Shown here: positions 9,171-19,246 of the stretch, piece after piece
How positions within the stretch are numbered: the first letter of the stretch is position 1
Layout of the letters: every line of letters starts with the position of its first letter
Source of the DNA: Aminobacter sp. HY435
Lineage (GTDB): Bacteria > Pseudomonadota > Alphaproteobacteria > Rhizobiales > Rhizobiaceae
Direction: 5' to 3'
Assembly: GCF_027568395.1 (NCBI RefSeq)
Contig: NZ_JANKZL010000016.1
Location: 1-64,000 of the forward strand
Length of the DNA stretch: 64,000 nt
Notes under the pieces: model-generated
The model's database searches: none
Told to the model about the DNA's origin: nothing
What the model saw: the letters and a program-made list of their open reading frames with translations, nothing else
Position numbers and translations under genes: made by a program

Positions 9171-11333
9171 ATGGCGGTGGCGGGCGGCAGTCGCAGCATG
9201 CTCGGCGTCTTCTGGGACGAACTGCAGCCCTATCCGGGGCGCCTCGGCATGTCGCTGCAGACGTCGGTGCTCTGCATGGCCGTGGTCATCACCGCCATGG
9301 CGCTCGAGGTGCCAGAGGCCGCGCTGTCCTGCTACCTGCTGTTCTTCGCCGCGCGCGACAATGCCGGCGAGGGCATACTGATTGCGGTTGCGCTGATCGG
9401 CGGGGCGACACTGGGCATTGCGCTCGGCGTCGTGTTCCTGGCGTTTTCGGCCGATGAGCCGATGCTTCGTATCGCGCTGATGATCCTCTTCACATTCGGC
9501 GGCATGTTCTTCTCTCGCGCCAGCCAGGCTGGCGAAGTGGCTGGAACGGTGGGTTTCGTCTTTGCCTTCGTGGTGTCGCTCGACGGGCTGGTGCCGACGC
9601 CGGAACTGCTGATCCGGGCGCTGGCCTGGATGTGGGTGGTGGTGTTCTTTCCGATGCTTTACCTCGTCATCGCCAACATAGTTGCAGGGCGCAACCCGGC
9701 GACGATGGCCAGACAGGTGGTTGTGGATAGGCTGCAGGCGGTGGCGGCGCTGCTCGCCAGCCCTTCGGCCGAGACCAGGGGCAGGGTGGTCGAGCTGCTT
9801 GGCGAGGGTAGCGCCGGCGCGCGCAAGTATCTCGACGTCGCGCGACTGCTGAGCTTCGCGCCAAAGGCCGAGATGCAGCGGACCGCCGAGCTGGTCGATC
9901 GATCCTACCGGCTGATGGTCGTCGCCGAAGCGACCTATGCGAACGACGATATGGACGCAGTTACGGCGGTGGAACGTGCTGCATTGGCGCAGGCATGCCA
10001 CCGCCTTGCAGCACAGGCCGGCCGCAGCCCGCGTCCTGGCAGCGTGCCCAGCTTCACGGTCGGCCCGGCTGCCCGGACAGACAGGGAAGCGGACGACGTT
10101 GCCGCCCTGATCGACGATGTCGGTTCCGTTCTGACGTCGGCGCGCCCGCCGCAGGCGGCGCCGAGGCCCGACATCGCCCACCTGATCGGCGAGGTCAGCG
10201 AGATCCTGTCGCCGGAGCGCGAACCCAAGCCGGCGCTCAAGCCGGGGGCTGAACCGATGCTGGCGCCGGACGCCTTCACCAATCCCGAATATGTGCAATT
10301 CGCGCTGAAGACGACGCTCGCGGTGATGATCTGCTACATTTTCTACACCGCGCTCGACTGGTTCGCGATCCATACGGCGATGATCACCTGCTTCTACGTC
10401 GCGCTCGGCAGCACCGGCGAGACCGTGCACAAGCTGACGCTGCGCATCATCGGCTGCCTGATGGGCGGCGCGCTTGGCGCGCTGACCATCATCTTCCTGA
10501 TGCCGCACATGGTCGAGATCGGCCAGCTGGCGGTCGTCGTCGGGGTCGTCGCCTTCGTCGCCGCATGGATCGCCAATGGCAGCGAGCGCATCTCCTATAT
10601 GGGCTGGCAGCTGGCGCTGGCGTTCTTTCTGTGCACGATCAACAGCTTCGGTCCGGCCTACGACCTCGATGAGGCGCGCGACCGTATCATCGGCATTCTG
10701 GTCGGCAACGTGGTGATGTTCGTGGTATTTTCGACGATATGGCCGGTCAGCGTGATGGCGACGATCCGCTCCAGCCTGGTCGCCTGTTCCCAGGCGCTGG
10801 CCAATATCGCCGGGCCCGCCGCATCGCCGGCCAACCGGCTGCTCGACTACGAGCGCCTCCATACGGCGCTAGCGGCCTCCCGGCGCTACCACCGCTATCT
10901 CGCCTTCGAACCGGCGGCCAACAGGCGGCAGCGCGCCGAACTTGCCGAGATGGACAACGCGCTGGCAGGCATTGCCGAAATGGCGGCGCCGGTGACGCTG
11001 ATTGCCGAACATGGCGACGCCTCGGACAGTCTGCGCAGCGCCCCGCATCCGCTCAAGAAGACCCTGGACGCGTTCCGCACAAGCGTCGCCGGCTATCTCG
11101 CCAGCCTTGCCGCACGGTTGCACCAAGGTGATGATGAAACTCTGCTGCCGGCCTGGCGCCACTCTCCCGAACACGCGCAGGCTGTGTGGGCGCGTACGCG
11201 GCGGCGCGCCTTGGACGACGGCCAACGGCTGCCCGTGGCGCTTCAGGCAGATATCACCGGCCGGCTGGAACTGTACCGGAAGCTCGACCGCCGCATGGCG
11301 AACCATGCACCGCAACGGGGCGGACGCCGATGA
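9171..11333 (+). CDS. mdtO: FUSC-family inner-membrane efflux component
   Basis: 720 residues, with the ATG directly abutting the previous stop. It has two membrane blocks, each of several helices, near residues 20-180 and 370-530. Each is followed by a cytoplasmic region, the FUSC/aromatic-acid-exporter layout of MdtO and AaeB. The second block carries IHTAMITCFYVALGSTGETVHK and ERISYMGWQLALAFFLC. The central loop (about residues 280-360) is Pro/Arg-rich and low complexity. It is the inner-membrane part of a tripartite exporter; in E. coli MdtNOP is linked to resistance to puromycin, acriflavine and related drugs. The substrate here is unknown. Confidence 0.85.
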   Translation: MAVAGGSRSMLGVFWDELQPYPGRLGMSLQTSVLCMAVVITAMALEVPEAALSCYLLFFAARDNAGEGILIAVALIGGATLGIALGVVFLAFSADEPMLRIALMILFTFGGMFFSRASQAGEVAGTVGFVFAFVVSLDGLVPTPELLIRALAWMWVVVFFPMLYLVIANIVAGRNPATMARQVVVDRLQAVAALLASPSAETRGRVVELLGEGSAGARKYLDVARLLSFAPKAEMQRTAELVDRSYRLMVVAEATYANDDMDAVTAVERAALAQACHRLAAQAGRSPRPGSVPSFTVGPAARTDREADDVAALIDDVGSVLTSARPPQAAPRPDIAHLIGEVSEILSPEREPKPALKPGAEPMLAPDAFTNPEYVQFALKTTLAVMICYIFYTALDWFAIHTAMITCFYVALGSTGETVHKLTLRIIGCLMGGALGALTIIFLMPHMVEIGQLAVVVGVVAFVAAWIANGSERISYMGWQLALAFFLCTINSFGPAYDLDEARDRIIGILVGNVVMFVVFSTIWPVSVMATIRSSLVACSQALANIAGPAASPANRLLDYERLHTALAASRRYHRYLAFEPAANRRQRAELAEMDNALAGIAEMAAPVTLIAEHGDASDSLRSAPHPLKKTLDAFRTSVAGYLASLAARLHQGDDETLLPAWRHSPEHAQAVWARTRRRALDDGQRLPVALQADITGRLELYRKLDRRMANHAPQRGGRR

Positions 11334-12865
11334 TGTGTGTTCACATGCGCCGCGCCAGAATGACGCTGCCGCTGTTGATGGCGGCGCTGAGTTTGATTGC
11401 CGGCTGCGCGACCTCGGCGCTCGATCTTGCGCCCGCGGATTCGTCGTCGCCCTACAAGGCCGCTTCCGCCGGCGCCAGGGCCGAGCCGACCGGCGCGCGT
11501 GACTTTGCAGTCGCAGCAGACCCCAACCTGCCGGTCGAGACCGCCCAGCCGAGCATAGACAGCACCCATGCCCATACGCTGCCTGAACTGATCGACATCG
11601 CGCAGTCCAGCAATCCGCTGACCAAGGCGGCATGGGAGCGCACGCGCCAGGCGGCGCTGGCCGTTGGCGTGGCCAAAGCGACATACCTGCCGATCCTGTC
11701 GGCCGACATACTGGCGGGGTACGAGCGCAGTTCGCATGTCGCGGCCGGCCTCGACGTCGGCCCAATCGACGTGCCGCCAGGCACCATCGTGACGACGGGA
11801 ACGCAGTTTGTGCCGTCGGCGACGGTCAAATGGCTGCTGTTCGATTTTGGCGGGCGCGAGGCGGCCAAGAACGCCGCCCAGGAACTGTCCTTCGCTGCGA
11901 ACGTCACGTTCAACGGTGTGCACCAGAAGCTGATCTTCGACGTCTCCAACGCCTACTACATGCTGACAGCATCGCGCACGCAACTGTCCATTGCCCGGCA
12001 GACGCTGAGCAACGCCAAGAACATTCTCGCCGCGGCGGAAGCGCGGCGGGCGCGTGGCATCGGTACGACCATCGAGGTGGCCCACGCCAGGCAGCAGGTT
12101 GCGCAAGCCGAATTCGACCTGACGCTGTCGGTCGGGCACGAACGCTCCGCCTACCAGGCAGTGCTCGGGGCAATGGGCATATCGCCGACCGCTTCGATCA
12201 AGGTGGCTGACGCCAGCGGCCGAGCGTTGCCACGGGCGGTGCCGCAGAACCTGGACAGGCTGATACTCGCCTCGTTGCAGCGCCGGCCCGACATCCAGGC
12301 AGCCTTTGCGCGGGTGAAGGCCGATCAGCACGGTATCGAAGCGGCCAAGGCGGATTTCCTGCCCAAGGTTGCCCTGATCGGCTCGCTGAACCGGCAATAC
12401 GGACGATACAGCGTTGATGACAGCCGCCTGCCGGGGGATGCCAGCCTCAACGTCAACCATCCCAATGCGAGCGTGCTGCTTGGGGTCACGATGCCGATCT
12501 ACGACGGAGGCATCAAGGCAGCCAAGCTGAAGGCGGCCGAGTCGCAGGTTGCGGCATCGCGTGAAGAATTGCTGCAACTGGAGAACGTTGCGGCGCGGGA
12601 GATCGTGACCGCCTACGATTTGCTGAGGACCAACCTGGCTTCGTATACGGCGGCGACGTCACTCACCAATGCCGCCAATGTCACCTACCAGGCGACGCTG
12701 GACTACTACAAAAACGGGCTTGGAACGATCGTCGAGGTCAATGCCGCCCAGACCGGCCTGCTGCAAGCACGACTTGCCCAGGCGACGGCGCACAGCAATG
12801 CACTGATTGCCGCGGCGACCATGGCCTTCGCCTCGGGCACACTGACCAACAGGTCGTCGCCATAG
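11330..12865 (+). CDS. mdtP: TolC-like outer-membrane efflux lipoprotein
   Basis: The start ATG at 11330 overlaps the mdtO stop (ATGA). The 511-residue product opens with a lipoprotein signal (LPLLMAALSLIAGC). Two outer-membrane-efflux-protein repeats follow: long Ala/Gln-rich helices with ELIDIAQSSNPLTKAAWERTR at the start of the first, and DIQAAFARVKADQHGIEAAKADFLPK at the start of the second. This is the NodT/OprM class, which forms a trimeric channel. It completes the four-gene operon ytcA-mdtN-mdtO-mdtP. No regulator is adjacent. Confidence 0.87.
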   Translation: MMCVHMRRARMTLPLLMAALSLIAGCATSALDLAPADSSSPYKAASAGARAEPTGARDFAVAADPNLPVETAQPSIDSTHAHTLPELIDIAQSSNPLTKAAWERTRQAALAVGVAKATYLPILSADILAGYERSSHVAAGLDVGPIDVPPGTIVTTGTQFVPSATVKWLLFDFGGREAAKNAAQELSFAANVTFNGVHQKLIFDVSNAYYMLTASRTQLSIARQTLSNAKNILAAAEARRARGIGTTIEVAHARQQVAQAEFDLTLSVGHERSAYQAVLGAMGISPTASIKVADASGRALPRAVPQNLDRLILASLQRRPDIQAAFARVKADQHGIEAAKADFLPKVALIGSLNRQYGRYSVDDSRLPGDASLNVNHPNASVLLGVTMPIYDGGIKAAKLKAAESQVAASREELLQLENVAAREIVTAYDLLRTNLASYTAATSLTNAANVTYQATLDYYKNGLGTIVEVNAAQTGLLQARLAQATAHSNALIAAATMAFASGTLTNRSSP

Positions 12866-12935
12866 CAGCCTGCTGCGCTGCCATCGTACCACCTGCAGTT
12901 TCAACTTCGCGAGCAGAAGATTGTGAGGTGCTGCC

Positions 12936-12963
12936 TTGACCAAGCGCAACGCAACCCTAATCT
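12936..12963 (+). promoter_or_regulatory. Candidate sigma70-type promoter for gadB
   Basis: TTGACC and TAATCT are separated by 16 bases in the 268-base gap before gadB. If used, it would give a leader of about 160 bases, in which I see no recognised riboswitch or attenuator. Assigned by eye to the TTGACA/TATAAT consensus. Confidence 0.35.
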
Positions 12964-13133
12964 TGCCTTCGGGGGCAATGTCACGCTCGAATGTGCGTAC
13001 TGTTGTTTCGCCTCCCGCGTTTGCCGGTGGAGGACTTTTCCAGACGACAATCTGAGCCGAGTTGCCAAACTGTCATGTAGCCTCGGTACTTGATGAGCAG
13101 TTTTCCTCCCCGATTTTCGAAAGGAAAGTAGCC

Positions 13134-14507
13134 GTGAAGCACAAATCCCCCTTCGACCTGTTCTATGACGAGTTCAACGAGGAAATCCCTGAGGACAAGT
13201 TTCCTCGAAACAGCATCTCGGCTTTTGCCGCCGAAGCGATCGTCAACAGCGAGGCCTGGTCCGACTCGCAACCGGTGATGAACCTGTCGTCCTTCGTCAC
13301 CACCTTCACCGAGCCGGAAGCGCTGGAAGTCGGGCGGCGCAATTTCCTCAAGAACTACATCGACCACGACATGTATCCGCAGCTGTTCGCGATGGAGACG
13401 CGAATGGTGAAATGGCTGCACGAGCTGTGGAACGGACCCAAGGATGCGGTGCCGTATGGCACAGCCACCGTCGGCTCGTCGGAAGCCTGCATGCTGGCCG
13501 GGCTTGCCCACAAGTGGAACTGGCGCAAGGCACGCGAGGCTGCCGGAAAGGACGGCAGCAAGCCGAACATGGTCACCGGCGGCAACGTCCAGATCGTGTG
13601 GAAGAAGTTCCTGCGCTACTTCGACGTCGAGCCGCGCATTGCGCCACTGAAGCCAGGCAACTACCGGCTGACGACCGAACACCTGGATAAGCTGGTCGAC
13701 GAAAATACGATCGCCGTGGTGGCGATCGCGGGTCAGACGTTCACCGGTGAGGACGACGATTTTCAGGAGATCCACGACTGGCTCGACGCCTACGAAAAAC
13801 GCACCGGCATCAACATTCCGATGCACATCGACGGCGCCTCCGGCGGTTTCGTCAACCCGTTCCTCTATCCCGACTACAAGTGGGACTTCCGCCTGCCGCG
13901 CGTGAAATCGATCAATGCTTCGGGCCACAAATATGGCCTGGTGCCGCCCGGTCTTGGCTGGGTGATCTTCCGCGATCGCTCGGTGTTCAACGAGGAGCTG
14001 GTGTTCTACGTCAACTATCTTGGCGGCGAGATGCCGACGGCAACGCTGAACTTCAGCCGCAACGCAGCACAGATCGCCTATCAGTACTACACCTTCGTGC
14101 GGCTGGGTTTCGAAGGCTACAAGGAGATCATGCAGCACACCGTCGACAACGCGCAGCGCCTGCGCGATCTGCTGGTGAAGAGCGGCTACTTCGTCATCAT
14201 GAACGATACCCAGCGCATCCCCGTGGTGGCGCTGACGCTGAAAAGCGAGTTCAAGAACTTCAACGAGTTCGACGTCTCGGCCAAGGTGCGCGAGCGCGGC
14301 TGGGTGCTGTCGGCCTATTCGATGCCCCCCAACGCCGAGACGGTCAACAGCCTGCGCGTGGTGGTCAGGCCGCATCTCAACCTGAATGTCATCAACGGGC
14401 TGGCCCAGGATATCATAAAGGCCTGCGACTGGCTGAAGGAGCATGGCGGCACCTCGACGCCGCCGAAGCTGCACGATCATACCAAGGCCACGGTCAGCAA
14501 GTGCTGA
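13134..14507 (+). CDS. gadB: Glutamate decarboxylase
   Basis: 457 residues from GTG 13134, preceded by an AAGGAAAG ribosome-binding site; E. coli GadB is 466. It is a PLP-dependent group II decarboxylase. The cofactor lysine sits in SINASGHKYG near residue 266, and the PLP-contact motifs GTATVGSSEACMLAG and HIDGASGGFVNPF are intact. It converts glutamate to GABA and CO2 and consumes a proton. Two AspT-family antiporter genes follow on the same strand after 80 bases, suggesting a decarboxylation/antiport unit for acid resistance or proton-motive-force generation. Confidence 0.92.
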   Translation: MKHKSPFDLFYDEFNEEIPEDKFPRNSISAFAAEAIVNSEAWSDSQPVMNLSSFVTTFTEPEALEVGRRNFLKNYIDHDMYPQLFAMETRMVKWLHELWNGPKDAVPYGTATVGSSEACMLAGLAHKWNWRKAREAAGKDGSKPNMVTGGNVQIVWKKFLRYFDVEPRIAPLKPGNYRLTTEHLDKLVDENTIAVVAIAGQTFTGEDDDFQEIHDWLDAYEKRTGINIPMHIDGASGGFVNPFLYPDYKWDFRLPRVKSINASGHKYGLVPPGLGWVIFRDRSVFNEELVFYVNYLGGEMPTATLNFSRNAAQIAYQYYTFVRLGFEGYKEIMQHTVDNAQRLRDLLVKSGYFVIMNDTQRIPVVALTLKSEFKNFNEFDVSAKVRERGWVLSAYSMPPNAETVNSLRVVVRPHLNLNVINGLAQDIIKACDWLKEHGGTSTPPKLHDHTKATVSKC

Positions 14508-14587
14508 ACGGGTCGATGACCCGCAACCGGCAATGAGGATGGCAATGCCTGCGCCTGACCGGGCGCAGGCCATTCCGGAGACGCGCA

Positions 14588-16288
14588 GTGATCGCATTGT
14601 TGCAGTACCTCGCAGACTACCCCTACGTCCTGCTGTTCCTGGTCGTTGGCCTCGCCGTGTGGATCGGCGGCTTCACCTTCAAGGGCTACGGCCTCGGATC
14701 CGTGGCTGGCGCAATCGTCGTCGGCGCCGGCCTGTCGGCCTTCGCCGCGGCCTTCGGCGTCACCTACAAGCTCGACGAATTCACCAAGTCGCTGTTCTAC
14801 TACCTGTTCATGTACGGCGTTGGCCTGCGCGTCGGGCCGTCATTCCTCAATTCGCTCAACGCCGAGGCGTTCAAGTACGTCACGCTGGCGGTGCTTTCCT
14901 GCATCACCGCCCTGGCCATCACCGTCATCGGGGTGCGCTACCTGAATCTGCCGATGGGCACCGCCGGCGGCATCCTCGCCGGCTCCAACACCATGTCGGC
15001 GGCGATCGGATCGGCGCAGCAGGCAATCAGCTCGGGGATTGTCGTGCCCCCTGCCGGAACCACCGAGGACCAGGTCAGCGCCATGATCGCGCTGTCCTAC
15101 GGCATCACCTATATCTGGGGCACCGTCGGCATCGTCATGCTGTGCAAGTACCTGCCGCGCTGGTGGGGGCTGGACGCCAGGGTCGAAGCCAAGCGCTATG
15201 AGACCGAGCATGGCGTGGCCAATGTCGACGATCCGGGCATCACCGGGTTCCAGCCGTTCGGCATGCGCGCTTACCGGCTGGTTCAACCCGAGACAGCCGG
15301 ACAGACCATCCACCAATTCCGCGTCAAGTATCCGCAGTATCGTATTCTCAACGTGCGCCGGGGCGACGAACTGCTGGGCGCCGATCCAAACCTCGTCCTC
15401 AAGCTGGAGGACGTGGTGGCGCTTGGCGGAACGGCGGAAGACCTGACGAGCAACATGGGAATTATCGGGCCCGAAGTGCCGGGCAACCGTGTCCTCAACA
15501 TTCCCATCGATCAGGCCGAAATACTGGTCACGCGCAAGGACATGATCGGCAAGAAGCTCGGCGAACTGCGGAGCGAGGACCTTGCCGGGCAGATCCAGCT
15601 TACCCGCCTGGAACGCGCCGGACACCCGCAGCCGATCGGCCGAGATTTCAAGCTCCAGCGCCGCGACGTGCTGTACGTGACCGGCCTCAAGCCGGCGGTT
15701 GACGAGGCGGCCCGGATACTCGGCGTTGTCGCGCGCCACAACACCTCGACCGATCTGGTCACGCTATCGTTCGGCATGATCCTCGGCTTCCTGATCGGCG
15801 CCATCCAGTTTCCGGCCTTCGGCGCCTCGATCGGCCTCGGCAATGCCGGCGGGCTCTTGCTGTCGGGCATCATCGTGTCGTCGATCTCGTCGCGTCTGCG
15901 CTATTTCGGCAATACACCGAACGCCGCGCGCAACATCCTCGAGGATATGGGCCTGCTCGTCTTCGTCGCCATCGTCGGCGTCAATGCGGGGGCCGGACTG
16001 ACCTCGCAGATCACCGGCGATCTCGCCCTGAAGATCCTGCTGGTCGGCTTCCTTGCCTGCACCATCCCGCCGATCATCGTGTGGATGGTCGGCTACTACG
16101 TCTTCCGCATGAATGCGGCTCTGCTGATGGGCGCAACCGCCGGCGCGCGCAGCCATTCCGGACCGGCGCGCGAAGCGGCCAAGGAGGCCGACAGCAACGT
16201 GCCGTGGCTAGGCTTCCCGGTGGCCTATGCGGTCTCGGGCGTGCTGCTGACGGTCGGAGGCTATTTCGCGATGCTGCTCGCGCACTAG
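14588..16288 (+). CDS. AspT/YidE/YbjL-family antiporter, first of two
   Basis: 566 residues, GTG start. It has two membrane halves of about five helices each (residues 1-190 and 390-565), with two TrkA-C (RCK_C) like domains between (for example GMRAYRLVQPETAGQTIHQF and RKDMIGKKLGELRSEDLAGQ). This is the architecture of aspartate:alanine exchangers (AspT). Family motifs include GGILAGSNTMSAAIGSAQQA and GATAGARSHSGPA. Because the gene follows glutamate decarboxylase and no aspartate decarboxylase is present, glutamate:GABA exchange is the likelier role; this is inference. Confidence 0.82.
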   Translation: MIALLQYLADYPYVLLFLVVGLAVWIGGFTFKGYGLGSVAGAIVVGAGLSAFAAAFGVTYKLDEFTKSLFYYLFMYGVGLRVGPSFLNSLNAEAFKYVTLAVLSCITALAITVIGVRYLNLPMGTAGGILAGSNTMSAAIGSAQQAISSGIVVPPAGTTEDQVSAMIALSYGITYIWGTVGIVMLCKYLPRWWGLDARVEAKRYETEHGVANVDDPGITGFQPFGMRAYRLVQPETAGQTIHQFRVKYPQYRILNVRRGDELLGADPNLVLKLEDVVALGGTAEDLTSNMGIIGPEVPGNRVLNIPIDQAEILVTRKDMIGKKLGELRSEDLAGQIQLTRLERAGHPQPIGRDFKLQRRDVLYVTGLKPAVDEAARILGVVARHNTSTDLVTLSFGMILGFLIGAIQFPAFGASIGLGNAGGLLLSGIIVSSISSRLRYFGNTPNAARNILEDMGLLVFVAIVGVNAGAGLTSQITGDLALKILLVGFLACTIPPIIVWMVGYYVFRMNAALLMGATAGARSHSGPAREAAKEADSNVPWLGFPVAYAVSGVLLTVGGYFAMLLAH

Positions 16289-16314
16289 CTTGGCGGCCAT
16301 GGGGAGGGCGGGGA

Positions 16315-17997
16315 ATGGAACTGTTGCGGCCGATCATTCATTCGCCCGAGGCGATGCTGTTTCTCACTGTGGCGATAGGGGTGGGGTTCGGTCGCCTCAA
16401 GCTGGGCGGCTTTTCCTTCGGCAATGCCGCGGGAACGCTGATCGTCGGCACAACCCTGGGCGCCCTGCTGGGAGGCGCGGCACCCGAACTGTCGCCGACG
16501 CTGAAGTCGGTGGCGTTCCTGTTGTTCGTCTTCGCCGTCGGCTTCCAGAGCGGGCCGCAGTTCTTCTCGTCGCTTGGCCGCACGACGTTGCCGCTTGCGG
16601 TCATCGCTGTAGTGGTCACAAGCACGGGCCTGGCCAGCGCCATACTGGTGTCCAGGTTGTTCGGCTTCGACCAGGGCAGCGCCATCGGGCTGGCCGCCGG
16701 CTCGCTTTCAGAGACTGCAATGCTTGGTACCGCCTATGGTGCGCTGAACGAGCTTGGGCTTCCGCAAGAGCAGCTATTGTCGACACAGGGGCAGGCGGCG
16801 GTGGCGTTCGCGCTGACCTATGTCTTCGGCACCATCGGGGTGATCCTTTTTTGCTCGCAGCTCGGGCCGCGACTGATCGGGGTTAACCTGAAGGAGGAAG
16901 GCCGCAAGTTCGACAGCGCGCTGTCGCAGGTCGCGGTCGGCGGCGGCCAGCTGCTCGATGTGCGTTCGCTGGTGGCCCGCGCCTTCAGGGTCGACCAGGC
17001 CGATGGTGAGACGATCGGCCAGCTGCGGGAGCGGTTGGGGACGCAGGCGTCGATCCAGCGCGCGCGCCGCCGTGGCAAGGACCTGGAGCTCACGCCGGAA
17101 ACGGTGCTCAAGCGTGGCGACCTGATCGCCTTGCAGGGCTATCGCCCGGCGATCGTGCGCGCCGCACCGCGCATCGGCAAGGAAGTGGTGGCGGATGAGC
17201 TGGTGCGCGACCTGCTCGGCCATGGCGCGGATGTGGTGTTGGCGCCGCGCTTTGCCGGCAAGACGCTGTCGCAGGCGGTCGGCATGCTTGGCGAAAGCGG
17301 TCGCGGCGTTTTCTTGCGCGGCATCAAGCGCCAGGCGCAGGAGATCCCCGTGACTGCACAGACGGTGTTGGTGACCGGAGACATCCTCAGCCTCGCCGGC
17401 ACGGCTGAACGACTTGACGAGGTGTTGCCGCGCATCGGCGAAAGCCTGAGCACCGGCAAGCGCGCAGACATTTCATTCCTTGCGGTGGGGTTGTTCTGCG
17501 GCGCGTTGATCGGGCTTGCGACGCTGACGGTGGCCGGCCTGCCGATCACACTGTCGACCGGCGGTGGCGCGCTGGTCGCCGGCCTGATTTTCGGGTGGTG
17601 GCATGCGCGTCATCCGGAACGCCACAACGTGCCGGTCGCGGCGACCCAGATCATGTGGGACTTCGGTCTCGCGACATTCTGCGCGCTGGTCGGTCTCACG
17701 GCCGGTCCGCAGGCGATCGCAGCTCTTGCCGCCGATGGCGCCAGGCTGCTTGTCGCCGGGGTCTTCGTGACGCTGGTCCCACAACTGGTCGGCCTTCTGG
17801 TCGGGCACTTCGTGCTCAAGGTCGAGCCGATCCTGCTGTTCGGCGCGCTGGCCGGCGCGCAGACGCAGGATGCGGCGATGCTCGCCGCAAGCGATGTTGC
17901 GGAAAGCTCGGCGCCAGCGCTCGGCTTCACCGTTCCCTACGCGATCGGCAACATCCTGCTGACGATCATGGGGCCGGTGATCGTGGCTTTGACGTGA
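16315..17997 (+). CDS. AspT/YidE/YbjL-family antiporter, second of two
   Basis: 560 residues from ATG 16315, with a purine-rich GGGGAGGGCGGGG stretch just upstream. The architecture is that of its neighbour: membrane block, two TrkA-C-like domains, membrane block. The sequence is clearly diverged (LAAGSLSETAMLGTAYGAL and GALAGAQTQDAAMLAASD at the duplicated helical hairpins). The pair is therefore an old tandem paralogue, not a recent copy. It ends five bases before the convergent MFS gene. It may form a heteromeric carrier with its neighbour or have a different exchange substrate. Confidence 0.82.
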   Translation: MELLRPIIHSPEAMLFLTVAIGVGFGRLKLGGFSFGNAAGTLIVGTTLGALLGGAAPELSPTLKSVAFLLFVFAVGFQSGPQFFSSLGRTTLPLAVIAVVVTSTGLASAILVSRLFGFDQGSAIGLAAGSLSETAMLGTAYGALNELGLPQEQLLSTQGQAAVAFALTYVFGTIGVILFCSQLGPRLIGVNLKEEGRKFDSALSQVAVGGGQLLDVRSLVARAFRVDQADGETIGQLRERLGTQASIQRARRRGKDLELTPETVLKRGDLIALQGYRPAIVRAAPRIGKEVVADELVRDLLGHGADVVLAPRFAGKTLSQAVGMLGESGRGVFLRGIKRQAQEIPVTAQTVLVTGDILSLAGTAERLDEVLPRIGESLSTGKRADISFLAVGLFCGALIGLATLTVAGLPITLSTGGGALVAGLIFGWWHARHPERHNVPVAATQIMWDFGLATFCALVGLTAGPQAIAALAADGARLLVAGVFVTLVPQLVGLLVGHFVLKVEPILLFGALAGAQTQDAAMLAASDVAESSAPALGFTVPYAIGNILLTIMGPVIVALT

Positions 17998-18001
17998 GGC
18001 G

Positions 18002-19246
18002 TCAGGCCGTCTTCTCAGCCTCTTCGGCGCGTCCTGCCTTGCGGGCCACCACCCAGCCCAGAGCTGCTGCGCCCAGCAGCACCACCGCCGCGATGTAGAA
18101 TGACAGACCGGGATAAGGCATCGGCGTGCTCTCCCGCACAGTCCAGGCGTAGACGGCGCCGAAGAACAGCGGCGAGGCAACGCCGGCGACGCTTGCGACG
18201 CTCATGTTGGCGCCCTGCAGCTGGCCCTGTTCGGATTCCGAGACGCGCTGGGTCATCAGGGACTGCGTCGTTGGCATGGCTAGCCCCCAAAGCGCGTTCG
18301 GGATGATCGCCAGCGAGAACCAGAAGCCGGTAGGCGCGAGGCCCATGCAGGCGATGCCGAAAGCGCCGGCAAACAGGCCGAAGACCATTGTGGCGCGGTC
18401 GCCGAAACGCTTGGCGACAGGGCCGACAATGAGGCCCTGTACGATCATGTCGAGCACGCCGACCATAGCCAAAAGCGTGCCGACCTCCCAGGCATGCCAG
18501 TTGTAGCGATAGGCGGCATAAAGCACGAACACCGCCGAGAAGACGTGGTGGGAGAAATGCAGCAGAAAGGTCACGGCGGCGAGGCCGGTCAGTTCGGGAT
18601 GCGAGCGCAGCAGCAGCATGGCGCCAAATGGATTGGCCCGGCGCCAGGAAAACGGCATGCGCTTTTCCGGCGCAAGCGATTCCGGCAGCACGAACGCGCC
18701 ATAGAGGAACGCCAGCCCGCTCATCGCGGCGGCGACCCAGAATGGCGCGCGCGGCGAGATCTCGCCGAGGAACCCGCCCATCAATGGGCCGGCGACGAAG
18801 CCGGCGCTGAAGGCGGCGCCGATCAATCCGTAGGCGCGGGCGCGGCCCTCAGGCGGCGTGATGTCGGCCATGTAGGCGAACACGGTGGTGAAGCTCGACG
18901 AGGTGATGCCGGCGATGATGCGGCCGAGCGCCAGCCACCAAAGGTTCGGCGCCACCGCCATCAGCACATAGTCGGCGGCGAGGCCTGCCGTCGACAGGAG
19001 GATGACCGGCCGGCGGCCATAGCGGTCGGACAGGGAGCCGATGATCGGCGAGCAGACGAACTGCATGGCAGCCCAAAGCGCGATGAAGACCCCGTTGATC
19101 CAGCCGGCATCGGCGTTGGAGCCGGCATATTCCTCGATCAGCGAAGGCAACACCGGAATGATGATGCCCATGGCAATGATGTCGAGCACGGCGGTGACAA
19201 AGATGAAGGTGATCGCCGCCTGGCGACGGGAGCCAATGATTGACAT
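18002..19246 (-). CDS. MFS exporter, TetA-like (TCR/Tet family)
   Basis: 414 residues; ATG at 19246 with GAGG upstream. There are twelve predicted membrane segments. The MFS motif A region in loop 2-3 (GSLSDRYGRRPVILL) and the TetA-like ITSSSFTTVFAYMADITPP block are present. This subgroup is often annotated as a tetracycline efflux pump in rhizobia, but many members are not drug pumps. It is divergent from the aldehyde dehydrogenase gene and has no TetR gene beside it. The C-terminal tail is Lys/Glu/Ala-rich and cytoplasmic. Confidence 0.82.
   Translation of the reverse strand: MSIIGSRRQAAITFIFVTAVLDIIAMGIIIPVLPSLIEEYAGSNADAGWINGVFIALWAAMQFVCSPIIGSLSDRYGRRPVILLSTAGLAADYVLMAVAPNLWWLALGRIIAGITSSSFTTVFAYMADITPPEGRARAYGLIGAAFSAGFVAGPLMGGFLGEISPRAPFWVAAAMSGLAFLYGAFVLPESLAPEKRMPFSWRRANPFGAMLLLRSHPELTGLAAVTFLLHFSHHVFSAVFVLYAAYRYNWHAWEVGTLLAMVGVLDMIVQGLIVGPVAKRFGDRATMVFGLFAGAFGIACMGLAPTGFWFSLAIIPNALWGLAMPTTQSLMTQRVSESEQGQLQGANMSVASVAGVASPLFFGAVYAWTVRESTPMPYPGLSFYIAAVVLLGAAALGWVVARKAGRAEEAEKTA

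Noticed and set aside
8073-10862. Minus-strand open frame of 929 codons opposite mdtN-mdtO
   Set aside because: The composition is Arg/His/Asp-rich with no motif, mirroring codon bias of the efflux genes; it is not a gene.
18002-19246. Calling the MFS protein a tetracycline-resistance gene
   Set aside because: It is TetA-like in motif, but there is no TetR partner and this subgroup contains many exporters of unknown substrate.
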